Below, piece after piece: positions 53,924 through 61,640 of a DNA stretch of 64,000 nt. Location: assembly GCF_015221875.1 (NCBI RefSeq), contig NZ_JACYGY010000001.1, positions 620,001-684,000 of the forward strand. Reading direction: 5' to 3'. Both the position numbers and the translations under genes were made by a program. Position 1 is the stretch's first letter; the number at the start of each line of letters is the position of its first letter. The notes beneath the pieces were generated by a model. It was given only the letters and a program-made list of their open reading frames with translations. It ran no database searches and had not been told where the DNA came from. Source of the stretch: Dyadobacter subterraneus (GTDB taxonomy: Bacteria > Bacteroidota > Bacteroidia > Cytophagales > Spirosomataceae).

Positions 53924-54984
53924 TTTCGCATCCGGGCAAGTTTTTCGTAGTCTAGTACCGTTATCAGACTGCCTTTCATATCAACGAGTTTCTCTTCTTT
54001 AAAATCCGATAAAGTCCGGATCACCGTTTCCGTTGCTGTACCTACCATAGAAGCAATGTCTTCACGGGTAATGGCCATCGAAAATGGTTTGGAACGATCT
54101 TCCTGATAACGCTGCACGAGCATCACCAAAGCCTGCGCAACACGCTTTCTTACAGAGTTATATGCTAATTGCAATAGTCGCTCTTCACGATCTTTAATCT
54201 CATTAGAAAGCATTTTAATAAACTTAGTCGCCACTTCCCGGTTTCCCTGCAAAAGGTTGAAAAAATCATCTTTTGGTATCATCGCCACTTCTGATTTTTC
54301 AAGGGAAATGGTAGTTTCCTGGTAAGGTTCACCTTGAAGCAAATCCAGGTAACCGAAAAAATCGCCTTCCTTATATAACTCAGTTATGTATTCTTTTCCG
54401 TTGTCGTTCGACTTATATGCTTTTACCTTCCCTTTTTGAAGAAAGAAAACGTTGGAAGGAAAGCTGCCCTCGGTATAAATGGTCTCCTTTTTTCTCAGCG
54501 TTTTTGTTTTTTTATCGTCCGCCAATTTTGTGATCAGATCAAAAGATTTTGCTTCGTGAATAAATTCGTCCAGACCTTCCGCTGTGCGTGTAAATTGTCC
54601 TTTTAACCGCTCGCTCTTTTTAAGGCGCATTTCAACGGCATTTAATAACTCGACATCGTCATAAGGTTTTGTCAGATAATCATCTGCGCCCATGGTCATT
54701 CCCTTCCGGTAATCATTTTTTTCTGCCTTCGCAGTCAGAAAAACAAATGGAATATTGGCTGTATGATCATCTTTGCTAAGCAAAAGCAGTACTCCGTAAC
54801 CATCCAGTTCAGGCATCATAATGTCACAAATAATTAAATCCGGTCTTTCGTGATGTGCAAGCTGAACGCCTTCTTTTCCATTGTGTGCAGTCAAGACGTG
54901 ATAATTGGCCAATTCCAGAATTTCGGCTGTATTTTCACGCATTTCAGGGTTGTCCTCAATCAATAATATTCTTTTATTTTCCAT
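53920..54984 (-). CDS. Receiver-cNMP-binding-HTH (CRP-like) response regulator
   Basis: A 354-residue fusion. Residues 1-125 form a complete receiver (E10-D11 pair, phosphoacceptor D54 in ICDIMMP, Lys in YLTKPYDD). A cyclic-nucleotide-binding domain follows (KKETIYTEGSFPSNVFFLQK, YKEGDFFGYLDLLQG), then a CRP-type HTH (ITREDIASMVGTATETVIRT). This combination links phosphotransfer to a CRP/FNR-like DNA-binding module. The partner is the kinase encoded 16 bp upstream. Possible targets are CRP/FNR-type sites such as the one before hemN. Confidence 0.88.
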   Translation of the reverse strand: MENKRILLIEDNPEMRENTAEILELANYHVLTAHNGKEGVQLAHHERPDLIICDIMMPELDGYGVLLLLSKDDHTANIPFVFLTAKAEKNDYRKGMTMGADDYLTKPYDDVELLNAVEMRLKKSERLKGQFTRTAEGLDEFIHEAKSFDLITKLADDKKTKTLRKKETIYTEGSFPSNVFFLQKGKVKAYKSNDNGKEYITELYKEGDFFGYLDLLQGEPYQETTISLEKSEVAMIPKDDFFNLLQGNREVATKFIKMLSNEIKDREERLLQLAYNSVRKRVAQALVMLVQRYQEDRSKPFSMAITREDIASMVGTATETVIRTLSDFKEEKLVDMKGSLITVLDYEKLARMRN

Positions 54985-54999
54985 TATAGCGTTGACGTA

Positions 55000-56259
55000 T
55001 TAATTAGCGGGTAAATGATCCGGCAGTTGGATATTGAAAGTGGTGCCTTTATTAACCTCACTGGTAAAAGAAACTTCTCCACCCATCAGATTGACATAAT
55101 TTTGTACGATGTTTAATCCCAAACCGGTTCCCTGAGCATTCCCGGCATTATTTGCACGGAAAAAACGGTCGAAAATATGCATTTGGTCAGTCTCAGGTAT
55201 ACCAATTCCCTGATCTGCAATTTCAATTAAAATGGTTTTTCCGTCGGCTTTTATATCAAATCGGATTAATTTCCCGGGATCAGAATATTTGATAGCATTT
55301 GAAATCAGGTTAAAGATTACGTTACGAAGCAATTGTTTGTCTACCCAAACACCGTTATTTCCGGTATAAGAAAATGAAATCGTTTGTCCTTCTTTACACA
55401 AACCTTTGATTTCCTCAATTAATCCTTCACAAAAAACAGGCAATTCTGTGTAAACCGGAACACTATGAATTCTTCCTTCTTCCAGTTTTCCAATAGACAT
55501 GAAATCATTTAAAATCTCAGTCAGGTTAGTAACCGCAGATTTTATCCGTTGCACGTGTTTCTGTCTTTTGTCCTCTTCTTCACTTTTTGGATATCGCCCA
55601 ATGAGAGAGGCTGAGGAAAGAATTGTGGCCAGCGGCGTACGGAATTCGTGCGAAGCAATGGTCACAAACTGACTTTTCATATTGTTCAGCTCACGTTCTT
55701 TTTTCAAAGCACGCATGACTTCTTCCTGTGATTGTTCAATTTTATAAATTGCCTTTGCCAATTCTTCGGTTCGTTGATTTACGCGTTCTTCCAGTTCTGC
55801 ATTCAGTTTCTGAATTTCCTGATTTGCTTCCTGGATAATATTTTCCTGTTTTTTTCTTTCCGTAATATCAATCACAAAACTTACAACAAACTGTCCTTCA
55901 CTGGTTTTGAAAGGACTTAAACTAACTTCCACAGGAAATTCACTTCCGTCTTTTCTTCTTGCAAAAAGTTCAAGAGAGCTCCCCATTCCGCGTGCATGCG
56001 GCGATTCCAGATAATGATCGCGGTGATGAACGTGGGCTTTTGAAAGTCTTCTCGGGATAAGACTTTCGATTTTCTGATCGACAAGTTCTTTGTCGTCGTA
56101 ACCAAAAAGTTCTAGTGCCTTGGGATTCAACATCACAATAACTCCTTCTTTGTTGACTACAACAATTCCTTCGGTGGCATGTTTAAAAAGTGCGTCGAGC
56201 ATTTCAATGTGCCGTGTCATGGCTTTTGTATGTTTTTCTAAATAAGTCGTACTAAACAT
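55000..56259 (-). CDS. PAS-domain sensor histidine kinase
   Basis: A 419-residue cytoplasmic kinase without membrane segments. Residues about 15-140 form a PAS domain (LFKHATEGIVVVNKEGVIVM) ending in the ITERKKQEN linker. A coiled-coil (about 141-195) leads to the HisKA box FVTIASHEFRTPLATIL and an HATPase domain with N, G1 (IADQGIGIPETD) and G2 (GTGLGLNIV) boxes. A heme-binding PAS like FixL is possible because it contains HVHHRDHYL with FixL-like spacing, but this is unproven. It pairs with the receiver-CRP gene 15 bp downstream. Confidence 0.9.
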   Translation of the reverse strand: MFSTTYLEKHTKAMTRHIEMLDALFKHATEGIVVVNKEGVIVMLNPKALELFGYDDKELVDQKIESLIPRRLSKAHVHHRDHYLESPHARGMGSSLELFARRKDGSEFPVEVSLSPFKTSEGQFVVSFVIDITERKKQENIIQEANQEIQKLNAELEERVNQRTEELAKAIYKIEQSQEEVMRALKKERELNNMKSQFVTIASHEFRTPLATILSSASLIGRYPKSEEEDKRQKHVQRIKSAVTNLTEILNDFMSIGKLEEGRIHSVPVYTELPVFCEGLIEEIKGLCKEGQTISFSYTGNNGVWVDKQLLRNVIFNLISNAIKYSDPGKLIRFDIKADGKTILIEIADQGIGIPETDQMHIFDRFFRANNAGNAQGTGLGLNIVQNYVNLMGGEVSFTSEVNKGTTFNIQLPDHLPAN

Positions 56260-56357
56260 ACCAAGTTACAGGACATATGTGAAGGGAACAAACGAAACAG
56301 AAACAATGATAGAATGAGTGAATGACAGACTGAGTGAATAATGGCTCAAATTTCAAC

Positions 56358-57722
56358 TCATACGGTCTGACTAAATTGGTTACTTGCCGGTGATTCTGCC
56401 CATAATTTTGCGTCGAAAGCCATGCATACATTTCTTACAAAAGCTTTTCCGGTTGGGGTTACACGTAAACGATAAGTTTCAATTTCAACCAGTTCATCGA
56501 ATTGCAATTCAGACAACCGTTCCAGTGCTTTGTACAAATCGTCGCACACTTCATCCGCATTTCTCCATGTCGTTTCAAATTGCGTCATGATCCTGAGAAT
56601 GTGTTTCCGAAGAATCAGATCTTCTTTTGTCAGTTCATGACCTTTGATAATTGGTAAATGTCCGGCGTTGATTTTCTCATAATATGCCTCAACATTTTTT
56701 TCATTCTGAACATAACCAGTCCAGCTGTCGCTGATCGAAGAAGCACCCAAACCGATTAGAAGCTGCGTATGCGTATCGGTATACCCCATGAAGTTTCTGT
56801 GCAAACGACCATCTTGTTGTGCTTTGAAAAGTTCATCCGTTTCCAATGAAAAATGATCCATACCGATATCATGATAACCGGATAATTCCAGTGCATTTCT
56901 GCCGGTTTCATAGATCGCCATTTTTTTATCAGGATCGGGCAAATCACTTTCGGTATATTTTCTCTGTCCCGGTTTAATCCAGGGAATATGGGCGTAACTG
57001 TAAAAAGCAATTCGGTCGGGGCGAAGCTGAACAACGCGCATAATCGTTTCCATCATCGTGCAAACTTTTTGCATCGGTAAACCGTAAACAATGTCATAGT
57101 TCACAGAGGTATACCCAATTTCTCTCGCTTTTTTTGTCAGATGACTAACCTGTTCATACGTTTGCTGACGGTTAATCACAGCCAGTACCAACAGATTAAA
57201 GTCTTGTACGCCAATACTTATTCTGCGAAAACCGACATTGAAAAGCGCTTGCAAATGTTCATCCGTTGTATTTCCGGGATGCGCTTCAAAACTGAATTGT
57301 GCTTTTGGATGAACGTCAGCATTTTTCAGCAAACCTTCAATCAGTTTTGTAAGATTTTCAGGACTGAAAAAAGTGGGTGTTCCTCCTCCTAAATGAATTT
57401 CTCTGATGACAGGTTTTGTTTCGCCAAAAATGGAAAAATACAATTCCCATTCTTTCAAAACTGCATTGATATAAGTTTCTTCTACCTTATGATTAATCGT
57501 AATACGCGTATTGCAGCCACAATAAGTACACAGACTTTCGCAAAAAGGTAAGTGTACGTAAAGACTGATTCCTTCTTTTTCGTTGGAAATAGTGAAAGCT
57601 TCTTTGGAAAGTTTTTTCCAGTTTTGTTCTGTTGGCGGCGTTTTTTGCCAGTATGGAACAGTTGGATAACTTGTATATCTTGGCCCGGGAGTATTGTATT
57701 TAAAAAGCAAATCCTTATCCAT
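56358..57722 (-). CDS. hemN: Oxygen-independent coproporphyrinogen III oxidase
   Basis: A 454-residue radical-SAM enzyme that converts coproporphyrinogen III to protoporphyrinogen IX without oxygen. The [4Fe-4S] site is in HLPFCESLCTYCGCNT (CxxxCxxC). YVHLP, IHLGGGTPTFFSPENL and FEAHPGNTTDEHL are typical of HemN rather than HemW. It provides heme for the adjacent cbb3 oxidase under low oxygen. The gene lies 131 bp downstream of the SafE-like gene, with an FNR-like box at 57785-57798 upstream of its start. Confidence 0.94.
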   Translation of the reverse strand: MDKDLLFKYNTPGPRYTSYPTVPYWQKTPPTEQNWKKLSKEAFTISNEKEGISLYVHLPFCESLCTYCGCNTRITINHKVEETYINAVLKEWELYFSIFGETKPVIREIHLGGGTPTFFSPENLTKLIEGLLKNADVHPKAQFSFEAHPGNTTDEHLQALFNVGFRRISIGVQDFNLLVLAVINRQQTYEQVSHLTKKAREIGYTSVNYDIVYGLPMQKVCTMMETIMRVVQLRPDRIAFYSYAHIPWIKPGQRKYTESDLPDPDKKMAIYETGRNALELSGYHDIGMDHFSLETDELFKAQQDGRLHRNFMGYTDTHTQLLIGLGASSISDSWTGYVQNEKNVEAYYEKINAGHLPIIKGHELTKEDLILRKHILRIMTQFETTWRNADEVCDDLYKALERLSELQFDELVEIETYRLRVTPTGKAFVRNVCMAFDAKLWAESPASNQFSQTV

Positions 57723-57784
57723 GGGAGTCGTGTTTTGAATTAAATTCTATACTTCAAAACTAGTCAGGCGCTGCGGCTAAAAAC

Positions 57785-57798
57785 ATGACTTAAATCAG
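57785..57798. promoter_or_regulatory. FNR/CRP-like box before hemN
   Basis: On the plus strand ATGAC-TTAA-ATCAG matches TTGAT-N4-ATCAA at 7 of 10 positions; the centre is about 70 bp upstream of the hemN ATG. It is a candidate for a CRP/FNR-type regulator such as the receiver-CRP protein of 53920-54984. The assignment rests on one imperfect match. Confidence 0.35.
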
Positions 57799-57853
57799 CT
57801 GGAAAACTTACTTTTGAAAGGAATTTTACCTTTTGAAATGAAAAAATGAAATT

Positions 57854-58564
57854 CTATTTGCCGTGACAAACCGTAATGGTATTAAGATTAGAAGAATTGT
57901 TGGCAGTATATTGGATCAATATTCCTCTCATAATCAGAATAATGCCAGCCAGTGTCAGCATAAATGGCGTGAGTTTTCGAATATGCATACGAAGTGAAAT
58001 TGAAAACCATTGTTTGAAAAAACCTACCGCCATCATCGCAGGCAAAGTTCCCATTCCAAACATCAGCATATAAAAACCGCCATTAAAAGCATTTCCGGTT
58101 GCAATAGAACTGATCAGCGCCAGATAAACCAGGCCGCAGGGGAGTAATCCGTTTAAAACTCCAAGTAAAAACCAGCTTTGCATTTTCCGGCTTCGCAGCA
58201 TTGCTGACATTTGTTTTTTCAAATGTTGAATAAACTTTTGCCAGAATTTTGGAGGATGAAAATAGGGATCCAGTCGCGTTGGCCAGAAAACATATAGCAG
58301 CATTAACACTCCGGCAAAAATAGAAAGATATCGGAGATAGCCGATCCAGGCAAAAGAGTAACCGAGGGATCCCAAAGCAATTCCCAGTGCTGCATAGGTA
58401 AAAGTTCGGCCGGTATTATACAAAGCCAAACCGGCAAATTGCTGAAACCGGTTTCCTTTTTGTACAGGTAATGCCAGCGCAATCGGGCCGCACATGGCGA
58501 TACAATGAAAACTGCTCAGTAATCCCATTGACAAGGCAAGATAGGGCAGTGCATTGTTCATCAC
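57854..58564 (-). CDS. SafE/TauE-like membrane protein of the cbb3 locus
   Basis: A 236-residue inner-membrane protein with about six hydrophobic segments. The first one holds LSSFHCIAMCGPIALALP, the His-Cys-x2-Met-Cys-Gly-Pro motif of the DsbD_2/SafE family that accompanies cbb3 oxidase operons in Bacteroidota. A role in copper delivery or export for oxidase assembly is inferred. The start overlaps the ccoH stop by 4 bp (ATGA), and a second Met follows the first. It is the last gene of the operon before hemN. Confidence 0.8.
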   Translation of the reverse strand: MMNNALPYLALSMGLLSSFHCIAMCGPIALALPVQKGNRFQQFAGLALYNTGRTFTYAALGIALGSLGYSFAWIGYLRYLSIFAGVLMLLYVFWPTRLDPYFHPPKFWQKFIQHLKKQMSAMLRSRKMQSWFLLGVLNGLLPCGLVYLALISSIATGNAFNGGFYMLMFGMGTLPAMMAVGFFKQWFSISLRMHIRKLTPFMLTLAGIILIMRGILIQYTANNSSNLNTITVCHGK

Positions 58565-59013
58565 ATTTCCTTTTTTGAAATCACAACAACGCCTTCATTC
58601 CAGTAGGATTTTTTTCCATTTTTCCAGTCAATTTGCAAATAATAACGGCCTGGTTTAAGGTCTGATCCAGCAATTAACTGATCATTGTTTTTCGCTTTTA
58701 CTGGAAAATTACGATCCTTCGTATTATCTGATGGACAATACAATTTCACATTTCCGGTTAAAGTATCTTTTGCAAATTCTTCTGGATAATGAATAATGAT
58801 TCCCCTCTCTTCCACTTGCCAGATTAATGGATTTTTCAATTTTTTGGCGAGATTTACTTTATTTATTTTGTTTTGAAATTGAAGTTCTTCTTCATAATAC
58901 TGATCCGTTACCAGATCGATTTTCTGGCTGGCACTCATGCCTACCAGCAAAAGTATCATGGCCACAAATCCGGCATAGAGTATTGCAATGCCTGCGCCCC
59001 AGTTTATTTTCAT
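58561..59013 (-). CDS. ccoH: FixH/CcoH-family cbb3 oxidase assembly protein
   Basis: A 150-residue protein with one N-terminal membrane helix (INWGAGIAILYAGFVAMILL) and an immunoglobulin-like periplasmic part (FPVKAKNNDQLIAGSDLKPG, YYLQIDWKNGKKSYWNEG). The sequence DLVTDQYYEEELQFQNKI after the helix is a FixH hallmark. It helps to mature or stabilise the cbb3 oxidase. It lies 53 bp downstream of ccoG. Confidence 0.9.
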   Translation of the reverse strand: MKINWGAGIAILYAGFVAMILLLVGMSASQKIDLVTDQYYEEELQFQNKINKVNLAKKLKNPLIWQVEERGIIIHYPEEFAKDTLTGNVKLYCPSDNTKDRNFPVKAKNNDQLIAGSDLKPGRYYLQIDWKNGKKSYWNEGVVVISKKEM

Positions 59014-59066
59014 GATATTTTTTGTTTAATTATTTGAAATATGATTTCTGAGCAAAGCGCTTTTAA

Positions 59067-60521
59067 TCATTCTTCCGGTGCCATGAACGTGGTTTCGAAA
59101 GTTTCCAGTTTTTCCTTTGCCTGATAAACAGAAAGTTTGAGTTTTGTTTTACGATTTTTTAATTCGCTTTTTGGTATGATAATGAAAACGGTCCCTTCCG
59201 ACATGCCAGCTCCTTCCAGCGTCAAATCCGGTTTACCGGCAAAAAGTAAAGTGCCTTTTGGTGAATCAAGATGAATGACCGGTTTTACAATCTGGTTTGT
59301 CTTATTGAAAATTTTGAAAGTGTATAAGTTGCTGATCGTACCATCTTTATTTTCAATATACTGACTTCCCGGTGCGCGAAATAAAGTTGTCTGTGTATCA
59401 TTTCTGGAAACGACCAGATATCCAAGTGCGGACCAAAGCAGAACCAGCACAAAAATATATCCTCGCGTACGATTTGTAATTAGTTTATTGACACCACTGA
59501 CAATCGCATTTTCGGAAGTGTATTTGATCAAACCTTTATCAAAACCTACTTTATCCATGATTGAATCACAGGCATCGATGCAGGCAGTGCAGTTTACACA
59601 TTCCATTTGGGTACCATTTCGGATATCAATTCCGGTAGGGCAAACGGCGACACATTGAAAACAGCTGATACAATCTCCGGCAGTCCGGTCATGGCCTTTA
59701 TGTAACTTTTCGCGGGGTTCCCCGCGTTTGTAATCGTAGGCAACGACAATAGAATTTCTGTCCATTAATACACCTTGCAGCCGTCCATATGGACAAACAA
59801 CCGTACAAGCCTGATCACGCAGCCAGGCAAAATTGAAGTAGAAGACCGCAGTGAAAATGATTATTCCTGAGAAAAACGGAACATGCTGACTTATCGGCTC
59901 GCTAATAATTTTTGACAGTTTATCAACACCAATTACGTAGGATAAAAGCAGATTGGCAATAAGGAATGAAACCAGTAAAAAAGAGAAATATTTAGTACCC
60001 TTTTTTAGAACTTTGTCACCAGTCCAAGGGCTTTTGTTTAGTAGTTTTTGTTTGCTGCTGTCACCTTCAATAAAGTACTCGATTTTCCGGAAAACCATTT
60101 CCATAAAAACAGTCTGCGGACAGGCCCAGCCACACCATAAGCGGCCAAAAATGGTTGTGAACAAAACAATGAAAACCATGAAGGATAACATCGTAAGTCC
60201 AAAAAGCCAGTAATCCTGCGGTCCGATGAACAAACCGAAAATGATAAATTTTCTTTCAAGAACATTGAAAAGCAAAAGGGGCTGATTGTTGTATTTTAAA
60301 AAAGGCGTTACAAATAACAAAGTAAGAATGACGACTGTAAACCATATACGCCGGTTATGCCATACTCCTTTTGGCTTTTGCGGATAAAACCAATTCCGCT
60401 TTCCATCTTCATTGATACCATTAAAATGATCCCGAAAAGAATCGTCGGCGGGAGGCGTGGAAACAGGAATTGAGTTTGGTGTAATCATTTCATCAGTCCA
60501 AATGGACGTTAATTCTTTCAA
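59067..60521 (-). CDS. ccoG: Cytochrome c oxidase accessory protein CcoG
   Basis: A 484-residue polytopic membrane protein (FixG/RdxA). An N-terminal cytoplasmic segment is followed by four or five membrane helices and two [4Fe-4S] clusters in GDCISCFQCVAVCPTGIDI and ECVNCTACIDACDSIM. GRLWCGWACPQTVFMEMVFR is a family marker. The C-terminal immunoglobulin-like FixG_C domain runs from about 385. It reduces copper for oxidase assembly. It begins directly after the ccoP stop codon, without a gap. Confidence 0.95.
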   Translation of the reverse strand: MKELTSIWTDEMITPNSIPVSTPPADDSFRDHFNGINEDGKRNWFYPQKPKGVWHNRRIWFTVVILTLLFVTPFLKYNNQPLLLFNVLERKFIIFGLFIGPQDYWLFGLTMLSFMVFIVLFTTIFGRLWCGWACPQTVFMEMVFRKIEYFIEGDSSKQKLLNKSPWTGDKVLKKGTKYFSFLLVSFLIANLLLSYVIGVDKLSKIISEPISQHVPFFSGIIIFTAVFYFNFAWLRDQACTVVCPYGRLQGVLMDRNSIVVAYDYKRGEPREKLHKGHDRTAGDCISCFQCVAVCPTGIDIRNGTQMECVNCTACIDACDSIMDKVGFDKGLIKYTSENAIVSGVNKLITNRTRGYIFVLVLLWSALGYLVVSRNDTQTTLFRAPGSQYIENKDGTISNLYTFKIFNKTNQIVKPVIHLDSPKGTLLFAGKPDLTLEGAGMSEGTVFIIIPKSELKNRKTKLKLSVYQAKEKLETFETTFMAPEE

Positions 60522-61553
60522 CTATTTAACCGCTATCGTACTATCCGCAGACATTTTACCTTCTTCAAAAATGTCCCCTTGCGGTTCCTTGGGATTTGCC
60601 GGTTTACTTCCTTTTAGAGATAGTACGAAACTGGCCACTTTCTGAATGTCAGTCGGAGAAAGCTGTTTTTCCCAGGAGATCATGCCTTTTTCAGGAACGC
60701 CGTATTTTATTACTTTGAAAAGATTTTTAATATTTCCGCCGTGCAGCCAGTATTTGTCGGTGAGGTTTGGACCAACTCCACCGCCGCCTTCAACACCATG
60801 ACAAGCTGTACATTTTTCCTGAAAAATTGCCTTTCCTGCATCAATTCCGGCAGTTTCTGTGAGTTGGGTAACTGTATTTTCATCCATACTTGAACCTACT
60901 TTTTCCAGATAAGCTTTTTTCTCAATATCAGCCATCGCAATTTCCTTGTCGAGTTCGGCGATTTGAGAATCACCCATGCCGCTGAAATAATATGCTGAAT
61001 ATCCGATGGCGATTAAAACCGTTGCCAGAAATAAAGATTGCAGCCAGGGAGGCATCCGGTTATCCAGTTCCTGAATTCCGTCATAATCATGACCATCAAT
61101 CAGGATTGTTTTTTCATCACTCAATGCGACACCGAGGCCAGCGAATTTTTTAAACCAGCTTGTTTTTGGAGCAGTTTCAGGAACGGTATTCGTAACCTGT
61201 TTAAGTACAGAAAGTGCATTGGCTAATAAAATAATGACCAGCACCATTATGAAAAATAACAATCCCAGTAACATTAAAAGTAAAATGTCGGTACCGGAAA
61301 TTGCACGAATTTCTTCTTTTTGTTCCTGAGCGAAAGCCGGAACAGACAGGAGGAAAAAGGTAATCAGGGACAGGATTCCTTTTTTGATACTTCCATCGTT
61401 TAATGGAATGTTTTTCATTTTGTTGACGGACTTATTATCCAGTTTGAAAACGTAAAACAGAAGTGCAACAAAGAAGACAAAAAATATGATGAGGGAAATG
61501 AGCGGGAAAATTCCCACACCCGCAATGGTTTCGAGATAGTTTCGGAATTTCAT
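60522..61553 (-). CDS. ccoP: cbb3 oxidase subunit CcoP, monoheme, with CcoQ-like N-terminus
   Basis: A 343-residue membrane cytochrome c. There is one c-heme site, C248-T-A-C-H252, while classic CcoP has two. The N-terminal 40 residues form one helix (GIFPLISLIIFFVFFVALLF) that resembles CcoQ, a separate small subunit elsewhere; a signal-like helix and another transmembrane helix follow (about 60-75, 90-112), then the FixP_N-like segment YDGIQELDNRMPPWLQSLF. The heme domain ends with the Met-bearing KGMISWEKQLS. It transfers electrons to CcoO/CcoN. Confidence 0.92.
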   Translation of the reverse strand: MKFRNYLETIAGVGIFPLISLIIFFVFFVALLFYVFKLDNKSVNKMKNIPLNDGSIKKGILSLITFFLLSVPAFAQEQKEEIRAISGTDILLLMLLGLLFFIMVLVIILLANALSVLKQVTNTVPETAPKTSWFKKFAGLGVALSDEKTILIDGHDYDGIQELDNRMPPWLQSLFLATVLIAIGYSAYYFSGMGDSQIAELDKEIAMADIEKKAYLEKVGSSMDENTVTQLTETAGIDAGKAIFQEKCTACHGVEGGGGVGPNLTDKYWLHGGNIKNLFKVIKYGVPEKGMISWEKQLSPTDIQKVASFVLSLKGSKPANPKEPQGDIFEEGKMSADSTIAVK

Positions 61554-61572
61554 GTTTATATATTATTTAGGT

Positions 61573-61640
61573 AGGGGCGACCCTCGTGGTCGCCCGGATT
61601 TCAGATTGTCAGGATTTGGGCAACCACAAGGGTTGCCCCT
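61573..61640. repeat. Paired hairpins in a GGGGCGACC-type repeat
   Basis: Arms 61573-61596 and 61617-61640 are imperfect reverse complements. Each arm is itself a small palindrome (GGGCGACC..GGTCGCCC and GGGCAACC..GGTTGCCC). The right arm overlaps the last bases of the ccoNO gene. Similar GTAGGGGCGACC elements are widespread, possibly mobile, intergenic repeats. Confidence 0.8.
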
